Source of the DNA: Spartobacteria bacterium
Lineage (GTDB): Bacteria; Verrucomicrobiota; Verrucomicrobiia; Chthoniobacterales; Chthoniobacteraceae
DNA length: 58,157 nucleotides
Assembly: GCA_021324825.1 (NCBI GenBank)
Contig: JAJPII010000005.1
Span: 1 to 58,157 of the forward strand
Direction of reading: 5' to 3'
Made by a program: the position numbers and the translations under genes. The notes below the pieces were generated by a model. It was not told the DNA's origin. It was given only the letters and a program-made list of their open reading frames with translations, and did no database searches. Positions 16,133 through 25,279 of this stretch are shown here, in pieces (the stretch's first letter is position 1; each line of letters begins with the position of its first letter).

Positions 16133-16864
16133 ATGGGACGTCAATGGCTCCAGGCAAAACGCGAAGTCGCCGGTCTTAAAAAAGGCCAGCTTGTCGGCAA
16201 GCTCGTCAAGGAGATCATGGTCGCCTCCAAACTCGGCGGCCCCGATCCCGAGGGGAACGCGCGCCTTTTCGCCGCGGTGGAGAAGGCCCGCAAAGCCAGC
16301 GTCAGCCGGGATGTCATCGAACGCGCGATCAAGAAAGGCGCGGGCGTCGGCGCGGACAAGCTCGTCCTGGAGCATATCGTTTTTGAAGGCTACGCCCCGC
16401 ACAAGGTTCCGGTCATCGTGGAAGTCCTCACCGACAACCACAACCGCACCGCGCCCGATATCCGGCTTCTTTTCAAGAAGGGGCAGCTTGGCGCGCCGGG
16501 CAGCAACAAATTCCTGTTCCAGCACGACGGCCTCGTCGAGGCGCACCGCGCCGGCGCGGACGTGGACATCGAGGCCGCCGCGATCGAAGCGGGCGCGAAC
16601 GAGGTCGAGCCGCTGACCCACGACGCGAACGACGACATACCGCCGGAGAGCACGGGCGCGCGGTTCCTAACCGAACGCACCGCGTGCGCAGCCGTCTCGA
16701 AATGGCTTTCGGAAAACGGGTGGACCGTGGTGACGAGCGAGCTGGCGTACATCCCGAAGCAATACCCTCTCCTCACGCCCGAACATAAAGCCGAGGTGGG
16801 CGAATTCCTCCAGGCGCTCGACGACCACGATGACGTCCATCGCGTCTGGGCCGCGTTGAAATGA
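16133..16864 (+). CDS. yebC: YebC/PmpR family protein (translation factor/regulator)
   Basis: A 243-residue, three-domain YebC-type protein. The N-terminus MGRQWLQAKREV is a variant of the usual GHSKWxxIKHKK. The stretch GGPDPEGNARLFAAVEKARKASVSRDVIERAI is diagnostic. Family members were first described as DNA-binding regulators and more recently as factors easing ribosome stalling at proline tracts. Proline-rich proteins such as the secretin at 31493 are present here. It is followed after three bases by a dynamin-like GTPase. The start is set by the promoter at 16096-16124. Confidence 0.93.
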   Translation: MGRQWLQAKREVAGLKKGQLVGKLVKEIMVASKLGGPDPEGNARLFAAVEKARKASVSRDVIERAIKKGAGVGADKLVLEHIVFEGYAPHKVPVIVEVLTDNHNRTAPDIRLLFKKGQLGAPGSNKFLFQHDGLVEAHRAGADVDIEAAAIEAGANEVEPLTHDANDDIPPESTGARFLTERTACAAVSKWLSENGWTVVTSELAYIPKQYPLLTPEHKAEVGEFLQALDDHDDVHRVWAALK

Positions 16865-16867
16865 CCG

Positions 16868-18541
16868 ATGATCGGCGAGGCGTATCTCCAGATGCGGTCG
16901 CGGCTGGATTCCGCGCTCCACGATCTCTCGCGCCTTGCGAACGACCTCAACGCCGCGCCCGAAGCGCTGGAAATCCTTCACAAACTCGGCGGCAGTCTTC
17001 GCGAGCCGTTTCTTTTCGTGGTCGCGGGCGAGGTTAACGCGGGGAAATCGTCGCTTCTTAACGCTCTTTTTGGCCGCGAGTTCGCGAAAGTCGGCGTCCT
17101 CCCCACCACGGACAAAATCTACGTCTTCAAATACGGCGAGGAGCAGGCCGATGTCCCCCTCTCCGCCCGCCTGGTGGAATGCCACCGGCCCGAAGCCTTC
17201 CTGCGCGACTTCAACATCGTCGACACGCCCGGGACAAACACCATCGTCGCCGAGCACCAGGAGATAACCGAGCACTTCCTGCCGGTGGCCGACGCGGTGT
17301 TCTTCGTATTCTCCGTGGTGAACCCATGGGCGCTCTCCTCGTGGGAATTCCTGGAACTCGTCTCGCGGAAATGGCTCAAGAACGTCGTCTTCGTCGTCCA
17401 GCAAACCGATCTGCGGAGCGAGGCCGAGGTCGCGGACATCCTCGCCCACCTCCGCAAGACCATCGGCGAGCGGCTCGGCCAGCCGAGGCCCATCTTCGCC
17501 GTCTCCGCGAAAACGAAGAGCGGGTTCGACGCGTTGGATAACTGGATCGACGAAACCGTCTCCAGGGGCGAAACCCGCCGCGCAAAGCTCCTTTCCGTCC
17601 TGAATAGCGCGGGCGTCGTCCTGGGCGACCTGCGGGAGAAGGCCGAGGGCGCGTTCTCGATCCTCAGGACCGACGCGGAAAAGATCGCGCAGGTGGAGGC
17701 GAGCCTCTCCCTTCGCAAGGAAAAGTCCATGCGGCAGATCGAGGGTGTCCTCGGCGCCCTCGCCCTCGCGTACGAGCGCGCGCAGAGGCGGGGGGAAGAA
17801 TTGCTCGCGGAAAGGTTCTCTCTCTTCGAGACGCTCAAGTCGCTGGTGAAAAAAGGAGACTGGCAGCGCGAATTCCAGGAGAAGATCGAGGGCCGGCTTC
17901 AAGAGGCCATCCGGCGCCAGGTCGAAAACTCCGTGGAGTTGCTGGAGACCGATCTGCGCGACGTCTGGCAGCAGCTCCACGAATCGCTCCGGCGCGAGTT
18001 CGCCGCCTCGCCCGGGCCGCCGGCGTTCCCGGACTTCATGCGCCAGCGCGAGCAACTCCTCAAGAAACTGGAGCTGACCCTGCTCGAAAAAATGTCCGGC
18101 CAGTCCCTCGAACAACAACTCCAGCGCCTTTTCGCCGACTCGGCGAACTGGTTGCGGCTCCCAGCGGGCATCGTGGCGGCGGGCGGCATCGCGACGGTCG
18201 CGGCCATCCTCGCGCACGCCGCCGTCATCGACGTGACAGGGTCCATCGCCGCCGCCGCGGCCCTGTTCGGCGCCGTCGTGGCGATGGTGAAGCGCAAACA
18301 GGTGCTCCGCGCGTTCGCGGAAACGATGGTCTCCAAACGGGGCGAAATGCTCGCCGCCATCGAGGATCATTTGCGCCATGCCATGGATCGCTTTTACCAG
18401 GAACTGGGCCTCACCTTCCGGCCGCTGGCCGATTTTTGCGAAACGCAACGCCTCACGTATGAGCCGATCCTGGCGCGCATCAAGGAACTGGAAGAGAACC
18501 TTGGAAAAAGCGGCGCCGAGATCAGGAGTGAGGCATCTTGA
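16868..18541 (+). CDS. Bacterial dynamin-like GTPase
   Basis: A 557-residue protein with a dynamin-type GTPase domain: P-loop GEVNAGKSS (residues about 52-60), switch I threonine in PTTDK, G3 DTPG and a G4-like QQTD instead of NKxD, as is usual in bacterial dynamin-like proteins. A long helical middle and a hydrophobic hairpin follow (residues about 435-475, LPAGIVAAGGIATVAAIL and TGSIAAAAALFGAVVAM), which should insert into membrane. Such proteins remodel or protect membranes, in some cases against phage or antibiotics. It is a single copy rather than the more common tandem pair. It is transcribed with yebC, 3 bases downstream. Confidence 0.88.
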   Translation: MIGEAYLQMRSRLDSALHDLSRLANDLNAAPEALEILHKLGGSLREPFLFVVAGEVNAGKSSLLNALFGREFAKVGVLPTTDKIYVFKYGEEQADVPLSARLVECHRPEAFLRDFNIVDTPGTNTIVAEHQEITEHFLPVADAVFFVFSVVNPWALSSWEFLELVSRKWLKNVVFVVQQTDLRSEAEVADILAHLRKTIGERLGQPRPIFAVSAKTKSGFDALDNWIDETVSRGETRRAKLLSVLNSAGVVLGDLREKAEGAFSILRTDAEKIAQVEASLSLRKEKSMRQIEGVLGALALAYERAQRRGEELLAERFSLFETLKSLVKKGDWQREFQEKIEGRLQEAIRRQVENSVELLETDLRDVWQQLHESLRREFAASPGPPAFPDFMRQREQLLKKLELTLLEKMSGQSLEQQLQRLFADSANWLRLPAGIVAAGGIATVAAILAHAAVIDVTGSIAAAAALFGAVVAMVKRKQVLRAFAETMVSKRGEMLAAIEDHLRHAMDRFYQELGLTFRPLADFCETQRLTYEPILARIKELEENLGKSGAEIRSEAS

Positions 18542-18572
18542 CAGCAAATCCATTGCGCATCATGATGTCTCC

Positions 18573-18854
18573 ATGAGAACAACCGTCACCCTGGACACCG
18601 ATGTCGAGCGGATGTTGCGCGACGCCATGCATCGTTCCCGGAAGTCGTTCAAGGAAACGCTGAACGCCGGTTTGCGCGCCGGTCTCGGCGAAAGGCCCGC
18701 CCCCGTCGCGGGCGTCCCATTCGTAATCAAGGCGCGTTCCCTGGGGTTGCGCGCCGGGGTCGATCCGGCCCGTTTCAACAAGCTGGCCGACGACCTGGAA
18801 GCGGATGGTTTTCTGAAGAAACCCGGGAAACGGGCCGCAAAAAAGGGCGGATGA
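18573..18854 (+). CDS. vapB: VapB-type antitoxin
   Basis: A 93-residue protein with an N-terminal ribbon-helix-helix-like segment (MRTTVTLDTDVERMLRDAMH, then RSRKSFKETLNAGLRAGL) and a C-terminal tail with FNKLADDLEADGFL that would bind the toxin. It precedes and overlaps (ATGA) a PIN-domain gene, the classic order of VapBC modules. The start ATG at 18573 is 31 bases past the dynamin-like gene. Overlapping near-cognate ATGs just upstream are out of frame. Confidence 0.85.
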   Translation: MRTTVTLDTDVERMLRDAMHRSRKSFKETLNAGLRAGLGERPAPVAGVPFVIKARSLGLRAGVDPARFNKLADDLEADGFLKKPGKRAAKKGG

Positions 18855-19312
18855 TTATCCCCGATATCAACCTCCTGATCTACGCGCACGACGCCGACTC
18901 CGCCTTTCACGAGAAAGCGGCGGCGTGGTGGCAAAAGTGTTTGTCGGGGGACGAGCCGGTCGGCTTGCCTCCGGTGGTGGTATTCGGTTTCGTCCGCATC
19001 GCGACGAACCCCCGCGTATTTCAGTCTCCGATGACTCCCGCGGAAGCGGCGACACATGTTCGCGCCTGGCTGGCTCAACCCGTCGCGCGGATTCTGGAAT
19101 CCCTCTTCGGCCAGGTTGAACAAGTCCTTGGGTTGCTGGAGACGCTCGGCACGGCGGGCAATCTCGTGACGGACGCGCAAATCGCCTCTTTCGCCATCGA
19201 GCACAATGCCGTCCTCCACACCGCCGACGCGGATTTCCTCCGGTTCTCCGGCCTGCGGTGGTTCAATCCTGTCACCGGCATCGCAAGCGGCAGGTTGCCC
19301 GCCAGGCGATAA
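18851..19312 (+). CDS. vapC: VapC-type PIN-domain ribonuclease toxin
   Basis: A 153-residue PIN-domain protein. The acidic catalytic residues are visible: Asp5 in IIPDINLLIYA, Asp in LVTDAQIASFA and Asp in HTADADFLRF. The usual central Glu is not obvious; the matching region reads VVFGFVRIATNP. VapC toxins cleave tRNA or rRNA and are held inactive by VapB. The ATG overlaps the vapB stop. The tail FNPVTGIASGRLPARR is basic. The pair looks intact and may stabilise the region or act in stress. Confidence 0.85.
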   Translation: MIIPDINLLIYAHDADSAFHEKAAAWWQKCLSGDEPVGLPPVVVFGFVRIATNPRVFQSPMTPAEAATHVRAWLAQPVARILESLFGQVEQVLGLLETLGTAGNLVTDAQIASFAIEHNAVLHTADADFLRFSGLRWFNPVTGIASGRLPARR

Positions 19313-19338
19313 AGCGAGGCTTGCGATGGTTGAAATGA

Positions 19339-19367
19339 TTGTCTTCCGCATCGTTTGCGGCTAAATC
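19339..19367 (+). promoter_or_regulatory. Promoter of the cdsA-dxr-rseP-ispG-pyrF operon
   Basis: TTGTCT (19339-19344), a 17-base spacer and TAAATC (19362-19367), with only 5 bases to the ATG at 19373. It predicts that transcription starts at the A of the start codon. Confidence 0.45.
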
Positions 19368-19372
19368 GGCCC

Positions 19373-20260
19373 ATGGGCGAAAGCCGCCGGATCACTTTTT
19401 TTCTCCGTTTGGGCAGCACCATCGGCCTCTGGGCGATAATGCTCTTTATCATCCTGTCGGGCTACGAGTTCGGTTTTTTTCTCCTCATAACCAGTCTCGC
19501 GATGCTCGGGCTCTGGGAGTTCTTCCAGATGCTCGACAACAAGCATCTCCCCAACCACAAGGTCACCGCCATGTGCTGCGGCCTGGCCCTTATCTGCGGC
19601 AGCTTCCATTACTATAGCCAGGTCAGGATGCGCCCGGATGAGTCGTACGACTTCGAGATCGCCGTGCTGCTCTGTTTCCTGCTGGTCGTCTTCGCGCGGC
19701 AGATGTTCCAGAAGATGCGCGTCATCGCGCCGCTGGAAACGATGTCCTACACCCTGTTTGGCCTGCTGTACGTCCCGTGGATGTTCAACTTCGTCACGAA
19801 GATTGTCTATGTCATCCCGCGCGCGCCGGGCGGCCACGTCGCGGGCCATCTTTACGTTCTTTATCTCATCGTCGTCACCAAGTTCAGCGACATGGGCGCC
19901 TACCTTGTAGGGAGCGTGTGCGGCAAACATCTGCTCATCCCGCACATCAGCCCCAAGAAGACGTGGGAAGGTTTCTTTGGCGCGCTCGCGTTCTCGACCC
20001 TGGGAAGCCTGGGGATGGTGGCTCTCCTGCGCGGACATCTTTCCAGGATCAACCCGTTTCATGCCGTCATACTGGGGTTGATCCTCGGGTTCGCGGCGAT
20101 CATCGGCGACCTGGCGGAATCGCTCGTAAAGCGCAGCACCGAGTCGAAGGATTCGGGGAAACTTCTGCCGGGCATCGGCGGCGCGCTTGACTTGATAGAC
20201 AGCGTCCTGTTCACGGCGCCGCTCCTCTATTTTTACCTGCGCCTCGTCCTCCACGTATGA
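19373..20260 (+). CDS. cdsA: Phosphatidate cytidylyltransferase (CDP-diglyceride synthase)
   Basis: It makes CDP-diacylglycerol from phosphatidate and CTP in the inner membrane, supplying PssA (encoded at 6833-7657). Multiple hydrophobic segments cover most of the 295 residues. The C-terminal signature is present as SPKKTWEG, then SLVKRSTESKDSG and PGIGGALDLIDS, a variant in which the common PGHGGxxDRxD has Ile and Leu. The start at 19373 follows a promoter by 5 bases; an in-frame TTG at 19355 is an alternative. The ATGA overlap with dxr shows an operon. Confidence 0.93.
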   Translation: MGESRRITFFLRLGSTIGLWAIMLFIILSGYEFGFFLLITSLAMLGLWEFFQMLDNKHLPNHKVTAMCCGLALICGSFHYYSQVRMRPDESYDFEIAVLLCFLLVVFARQMFQKMRVIAPLETMSYTLFGLLYVPWMFNFVTKIVYVIPRAPGGHVAGHLYVLYLIVVTKFSDMGAYLVGSVCGKHLLIPHISPKKTWEGFFGALAFSTLGSLGMVALLRGHLSRINPFHAVILGLILGFAAIIGDLAESLVKRSTESKDSGKLLPGIGGALDLIDSVLFTAPLLYFYLRLVLHV

Positions 20261-21405
20261 AGAAAAGGCGCGTTGTTGTTCTGGGAGCCACCGGCTCCAT
20301 CGGCGAGAGCGCCGCCAAGGTCGCCCGCGACATCCCGGGCCGCATGGAGATCGTCGGCATGTCCGCGAACCGGAATTTGGAGAAGCTGGCCGTCCAGGCC
20401 GCGGAATTCCAGCCGCCCGCCCTCTGCGTAACGGATGAGACGCGGCTGCCCGAACTTCGCGGGATGCTGACGTACCGCCCGGAGATTTACGCGGGCGAGG
20501 AGGGCCTTGTCGCGCTCGCCACGCGTCCGGAGGCGGACATGGTTCTTATCGCCATCGTCGGCACCGGCGGGCTGCGGCCCGCGCTGGCGGCCATCGAGGC
20601 GGGGAAAGACATAGCCGTCGCCAGCAAGGAAATCCTCGTCATGGCGGGCGAGATCATCATGGCCGCCGCCCGCCGCAAAGGGGTGAACGTCCTTCCCGTG
20701 GACAGCGAGCACAACGCCATCTTCCAATGCCTGGAGAATCGCGAACCGGCGGAAGTCCGCCGCCTCATCCTGACCGCCTCGGGCGGCCCTTTCCGCAAAA
20801 CGCCCGCCGCGCAACTGGCCGATGTGACGCCCGCCGACGCCTTGAAACACCCCACCTGGCAAATGGGCGCGAAGATCACCATCGACTCCGCGACCCTCTT
20901 CAACAAGGGCCTCGAGATGATCGAGGCGCGCTGGCTTTTCGATGTCGAGATGGCGCGGGTGGAGGTTGTCGTCCATCCGCAGAGCATCGTGCATTCGATG
21001 GTCGAGTTCATCGACGGCTCCGTCCTGGCCCAGTTGAGCCATTCCGACATGTGTTTCCCCATCCAATATGCCGTGACCTGGCCGCAACGGATCGCCAACT
21101 CCTTGCGTCCCCTCGATTTCGCCAGTGTGGCCAGGCTGGAGTTCGAAGCGCCGCGCTACGCCGATTTTCCCGCGCTCGATCTCGCCCGCCGCGCGGGGGA
21201 AACGGGCGGCGCCCTCCCTGCTGTGATGAATGCCGCCAATGAAATCGCCGTCGAAGCGTTCCTCTGTGGGAAGATCGCCTTTCCCCGCATCTGGGGCGTC
21301 GTGCGCCAGGTCATGGACGAGCACCGCTCCGTTGCGCGGGAGGGACTCGATGCTATACTAATGGCGGATTCCCAAGCCCGGGCGCGCGCCGCCGAATTAC
21401 TCTGA
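20257..21405 (+). CDS. dxr: 1-deoxy-D-xylulose 5-phosphate reductoisomerase
   Basis: The second enzyme of the MEP isoprenoid pathway, converting DXP to MEP with NADPH. The N-terminal Rossmann motif is VVLGATGSIGESA. Metal and substrate motifs include ASKEILVMAG, LPVDSEHNAIFQ, SGGPFR and KITIDSATLFNKGLE. The 382-residue length is standard. It overlaps cdsA by four bases, and rseP starts one base after its stop. Together with ispG downstream this gives two MEP-pathway steps in one operon, which also provides precursors for the hopanoid pathway implied by the cyclase at 10387. Confidence 0.97.
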   Translation: MKKRRVVVLGATGSIGESAAKVARDIPGRMEIVGMSANRNLEKLAVQAAEFQPPALCVTDETRLPELRGMLTYRPEIYAGEEGLVALATRPEADMVLIAIVGTGGLRPALAAIEAGKDIAVASKEILVMAGEIIMAAARRKGVNVLPVDSEHNAIFQCLENREPAEVRRLILTASGGPFRKTPAAQLADVTPADALKHPTWQMGAKITIDSATLFNKGLEMIEARWLFDVEMARVEVVVHPQSIVHSMVEFIDGSVLAQLSHSDMCFPIQYAVTWPQRIANSLRPLDFASVARLEFEAPRYADFPALDLARRAGETGGALPAVMNAANEIAVEAFLCGKIAFPRIWGVVRQVMDEHRSVAREGLDAILMADSQARARAAELL

Positions 21406-21406
21406 A

Positions 21407-22816
21407 ATGCTTCTCAAAATTCTGAACTTTTTCTTCATCCTGATCGAGGTTCTGGTCATCTTCAACCTCCTCATCATCGTCCACGAACTCGGCCATTTCC
21501 TCGCGGCGCGCTGGCGCGGACTCGTCATCGAGAAATTCGCCATCTGGTTCGGCAAACCGATCTGGTCGAAGACGCATAACGGCATCCAATACAACATCGG
21601 CTGCATCCCGGCGGGCGGCTTCGTCGCCCTGCCGCAGATGGCTCCCATGGACATCATCGAAGGCAGGGCCGAAACGCCCGCGGCGAAGCTCCCGCCCGCC
21701 TCCGCGCTCGACAAGATCATCGTGGCCATCGCCGGGCCGCTCTTCAGTTTCCTGCTGGCTCTCTCCTTCGCCACCATCGTCTGGGTCATCGGCCGGCCCA
21801 CGACCGAAGCCGAGACGACCACGACCATCGGCTACGTCGAGAAAGGGTCCCCCGCCGAGAAGGCCGGCCTGCGCGCGGGCGACGTGATCCTGGATGTCGA
21901 CGGCAAGCCGGTCCATCGCTTCCTCGGCATGGGCGGCGACAGCATTACCTGGCGGGTGATCCGCAGCGAAGGCCTCACGATCCCCTTCACCGTCCTGCGG
22001 GACGGCAAGACGCTGACCATCGATTGCGGCTGGGTCAAGGAAGCCAGGAAACGCTTCACCCGCTCAAGCCTCAGGCAAGTGAAGATCGCGCCGCGCACGC
22101 GCCTCATCATCGGCGAGGTGAACCCGAACACGCCCGCCGAAGCCGCGGGCCTGAGGCCAAAAGACGAGATCGTCGAGGTCAACGGCGGGAAGGTCTACAG
22201 CCCGCAGGCGCTCATCGACCAGTTGATCGCCCGCCCGGAAGAACCCGTCACCCTCGGCGTCGCGCGCGGCGGGCGGACGCTTTCCTTCAAGATGAAATCC
22301 GTCATGCTGCCGGGCGAAAACGGGGTGAAACGCCCTCGGCTGGGCATCGTCTTCGACCCCGGCGAAATCATGCTCGTCCATCCGAACCCCGTCGAGCAGG
22401 TGCTGAGCAGCCTCAACAGCATGGGAAACATGTTCGACGCGCTCCTCTCCCCGAAGTCCGACGTGGGCGCCCAGCACTTCAGCGGCCCCATCGGCATCAT
22501 GCGCATCTACTACAAGATATTCGAGAGCGAGGACGGCTGGCGCATGGCGCTCTGGTTCAGCGTCTTCTCGAATGTGAACCTGGCGGTGCTGAACCTCCTG
22601 CCGATCCCCGTGCTCGACGGCGGCCACATCGTCCTCGCGCTCATCGAACGCGTCCGGCGCAAGCCCGTCCCGACCAAAGTCATAGAAGTCGTGACAGGCG
22701 TTTGCGCCTGCATCATCATAGGGTTCATGCTCTTTGTGACCTTCTTCGACGTGCAGGACCTTCCGTGGAACAGGGCCTTCAAGGCCGAGCAACAGCAGCA
22801 AAGCCCGCCCAAATAG
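21407..22816 (+). CDS. rseP: RseP/site-2-type intramembrane zinc metalloprotease
   Basis: A 469-residue membrane protease of the S2P family, which cleaves transmembrane anti-sigma factors and signal-peptide remnants. The zinc motif HELGH is at residues 26-30 in the first membrane segment, and the second ligand motif LLPIPVLDGGH lies near the C-terminus. Two PDZ domains lie between (GYVEKGSPAEKAGLRAGDVI and GEVNPNTPAEAAGLRPKDEI). The cdsA-dxr-rseP order is common in bacteria. It starts one base after the dxr stop and is followed by ispG after one base. Confidence 0.95.
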   Translation: MLLKILNFFFILIEVLVIFNLLIIVHELGHFLAARWRGLVIEKFAIWFGKPIWSKTHNGIQYNIGCIPAGGFVALPQMAPMDIIEGRAETPAAKLPPASALDKIIVAIAGPLFSFLLALSFATIVWVIGRPTTEAETTTTIGYVEKGSPAEKAGLRAGDVILDVDGKPVHRFLGMGGDSITWRVIRSEGLTIPFTVLRDGKTLTIDCGWVKEARKRFTRSSLRQVKIAPRTRLIIGEVNPNTPAEAAGLRPKDEIVEVNGGKVYSPQALIDQLIARPEEPVTLGVARGGRTLSFKMKSVMLPGENGVKRPRLGIVFDPGEIMLVHPNPVEQVLSSLNSMGNMFDALLSPKSDVGAQHFSGPIGIMRIYYKIFESEDGWRMALWFSVFSNVNLAVLNLLPIPVLDGGHIVLALIERVRRKPVPTKVIEVVTGVCACIIIGFMLFVTFFDVQDLPWNRAFKAEQQQQSPPK

Positions 22817-22817
22817 C

Positions 22818-24557
22818 GTGAACTCTCCTCTTGGCGAGCGCCGGGTAACGCGCGAAGTCCGCGCCGGCAAAGTCGGCGTCGGCGGCCCCAACCCGATCCG
22901 CGTCCAGTCGATGCTGACATGCGACACCATGGACACCGCCGCGTGCGTCCAGCAGACGCTCGACCTCGCCGCCGTGGGTTGCGAGATCGTCCGCATCACC
23001 GCGCCCACCGTGAAGGACGCGAAGAACCTGCAATTCATCAAGGAAGCCCTCCTGGCCAAAGGGTGCGACGTCCCCATCGTCGCGGACATCCATTTCAAGC
23101 CCGAGGCGGCGATGGAATCCGCCTTGTGGGTCGAGAAAGTCCGCGTCAATCCCGGCAACTACGCCGATTCCAAGAAATTCCTGGTGCGCGAATATTCCGA
23201 CGACCAATACGCCGCCGAACTGGAGCGCATACGGAGCCGGTTCGCGCCGCTGGTCGAGCTTTGCAAACAGCGCGGCGTCAGCATCCGCATCGGGACCAAT
23301 CACGGCTCCCTGAGCGACCGGATCATGAACCGCTACGGCGACTCGCCGCTCGGCATGGTCGAGAGCGCGCTCGAGTTCGCCCGTATCGCGCGCGAGATGG
23401 ATTTTCATTCCCTCATCTTCTCGATGAAGTCGAGCAACCCGAAGGTGATGATCAACGCCTACCGACTCCTCGCCGCCCGCCTGGCGTCCGAAGGCCCCGA
23501 CTGGAATTACCCCATCCACCTCGGCGTAACCGAAGCCGGAGACGGTGAAGACGCCCGCATCAAAAGCGCCATCGGCATCGGCTCGCTGCTCGCCGACGGC
23601 ATCGGCGACACCGTCCGCGTCTCGCTGACCGAAGACAGCGTCCACGAGATACCGGTCGCGCGAGCCCTCGTGGCCGAGGCGTCCGGCCGGCGCCCGCAGA
23701 TCGTCCCGCTCGCGTTCGATCCGTTTTCGTATCGCCGCCGGGAATCGCATACCCTCGACTTCGGCGGCGTGCGCCTCGGCGGGGAGGAGACCATCCGCGT
23801 CGTCGTGCGCCGGGAGACCTTCGACAAGGTCGCGCACAAACTTTCCCGCATGGGCGATTACCAGCCGGAGATCGTTTACGAAGACGCCGGGATCAAGGAA
23901 ATCGATCCCCGGGACGACCGCGCCGTCTCTTTGCTGAACGAGAGCGCATCCGACTACCTTATCACAGTGCGGGACGGGACGGACATGCCGCTCATCGCCG
24001 CCTTCCGTTTGCTGGCCGCGAAGCTCGATCCCAGGCATCCCATCCTTTTGAAAGACACCCTAGCCCCGCCGGATTCGCAGCCCGAGTTTCTGCCGACCCT
24101 CCTGACCGCCGCGACCAACATCGGCTCGCTGCTCTGCGACGGGCTAGGAGACGCCGTACTCGTCCAGGGCGAACCGGCCCCCGGCCAGTCGCTGCGGTTG
24201 AGCTACAACATCCTGCAAGCGGCCGGCTCCCGCATTTTCAAGACGGATTACGTCGCGTGTCCTTCCTGCGGGAGGACGCTCTTCAACCTCCAGACCACCA
24301 CCGCGAAGATCAAGGAAGCCACGGCCCACCTGAAGGGCGTGAAGATCGCCATCATGGGATGCATCGTCAACGGGCCGGGCGAAATGGCGGACGCCGATTT
24401 CGGCTACGTCGGCGGCGCGCCGGGGAAGGTGAATCTCTACGTCGGCAAGAAGGCCGTCAAATTCAACATCCCCGAAGCCGAGGCCGTGGACCGCTTGAAG
24501 GACCTCATCCGCGAGCACGGCAAGTGGGTCGAACCCGCCGCACTCGTCAACGCGTGA
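22818..24557 (+). CDS. ispG: 4-hydroxy-3-methylbut-2-en-1-yl diphosphate synthase, long form
   Basis: An iron-sulfur enzyme of the MEP pathway (formerly gcpE). The 579 residues are far longer than the roughly 370 of E. coli and match the three-domain form of plants, Chlamydiae and related phyla, with an inserted domain between the TIM barrel (VGGPNPIRVQSMLTCDT) and the cluster-binding domain. The cluster cysteines are in CPSCGR (about residue 480) and MGCIVNGPGE (about 514). The start is GTG at 22818, one base after the rseP stop. It overlaps pyrF by four bases (GTGA). Confidence 0.96.
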   Translation: MNSPLGERRVTREVRAGKVGVGGPNPIRVQSMLTCDTMDTAACVQQTLDLAAVGCEIVRITAPTVKDAKNLQFIKEALLAKGCDVPIVADIHFKPEAAMESALWVEKVRVNPGNYADSKKFLVREYSDDQYAAELERIRSRFAPLVELCKQRGVSIRIGTNHGSLSDRIMNRYGDSPLGMVESALEFARIAREMDFHSLIFSMKSSNPKVMINAYRLLAARLASEGPDWNYPIHLGVTEAGDGEDARIKSAIGIGSLLADGIGDTVRVSLTEDSVHEIPVARALVAEASGRRPQIVPLAFDPFSYRRRESHTLDFGGVRLGGEETIRVVVRRETFDKVAHKLSRMGDYQPEIVYEDAGIKEIDPRDDRAVSLLNESASDYLITVRDGTDMPLIAAFRLLAAKLDPRHPILLKDTLAPPDSQPEFLPTLLTAATNIGSLLCDGLGDAVLVQGEPAPGQSLRLSYNILQAAGSRIFKTDYVACPSCGRTLFNLQTTTAKIKEATAHLKGVKIAIMGCIVNGPGEMADADFGYVGGAPGKVNLYVGKKAVKFNIPEAEAVDRLKDLIREHGKWVEPAALVNA

Positions 24558-25264
24558 AAAATATCCCCGCGCGCGAAAGGCTCATCTTCGCGATGGACGT
24601 TCCCGCCGCCGAAGAGGCCGTGAAGCTCGTCGAACTCCTCGGGGACTCGGTTCAGTTTTACAAACTCGGCCTCCAGCTCTTCATGGCGGGCGGATACTTC
24701 GAGTTGATCGCTTGGCTGAACGGCAAGGGCAAAAAGGTCTTCGTGGACCTGAAGTTCTTCGACGTCCCGGAAACCGTGAAACTGGCCGTCCGCGGGCTTA
24801 AACATCGCGGCGTAACCTTCGCCACCGTTCACGGGAATGAAGCGATGCTAAAGGCGGCGGCCTCCGAAAAAGGCGACGTGAAAATACTGGGAGTCACCGT
24901 ATTAACCAGCCTGGACCGCGATGATTTGAAAGCGCTGGGCTTCGAATGCTCGGTGGAGGACCTGGTCATGTCCCGCGCGCGCAGGGCGTTGGAGGTCGGG
25001 TGTGACGGCGTCATCTCCTCGGGTTTAGAAGCGCCGCGCCTCCGGCAAGAACTCGGGGAGAAACTGCTCATCGTCTCGCCCGGCATCCGCCCCGTGGACA
25101 ACCGGCTGCAGGACGACCAGAAGCGCGTCGTCTCCGTCGAAGGCGCCTTCGAGGCGGGCGCGGACTACATCGTCGTCGGACGCCCCATCCGCGACGCGCC
25201 CGACCCCCGCGCAGCCGCAGAGAAAATTCAGGAAACCCTAGCAGGCCTATTCCCGGCGCCGTGA
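24554..25264 (+). CDS. pyrF: Orotidine 5'-phosphate decarboxylase
   Basis: It catalyses the last step of UMP synthesis in the cytoplasm. The 236-residue TIM barrel carries the catalytic motif FVDLKFFDVPETV (Lys-Asp pair) and the C-terminal phosphate-binding VSPGIRP and VVGRPI. It begins with RLIFAMDVP, typical of the family. The start is a GTG whose last bases overlap the ispG stop, so translation is coupled. It closes the cdsA operon and converges on panB, 15 bases away. Confidence 0.95.
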   Translation: MKNIPARERLIFAMDVPAAEEAVKLVELLGDSVQFYKLGLQLFMAGGYFELIAWLNGKGKKVFVDLKFFDVPETVKLAVRGLKHRGVTFATVHGNEAMLKAAASEKGDVKILGVTVLTSLDRDDLKALGFECSVEDLVMSRARRALEVGCDGVISSGLEAPRLRQELGEKLLIVSPGIRPVDNRLQDDQKRVVSVEGAFEAGADYIVVGRPIRDAPDPRAAAEKIQETLAGLFPAP

Positions 25265-25279
25265 TTTCGCAAGGGGGGA

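Noticed and set aside
16667..18553. A 628-codon minus-strand open frame opposite the dynamin-like gene
   Set aside because: It is the complement of a clear GTPase gene, with Arg/Gly/Phe-rich shadow sequence and no motif.
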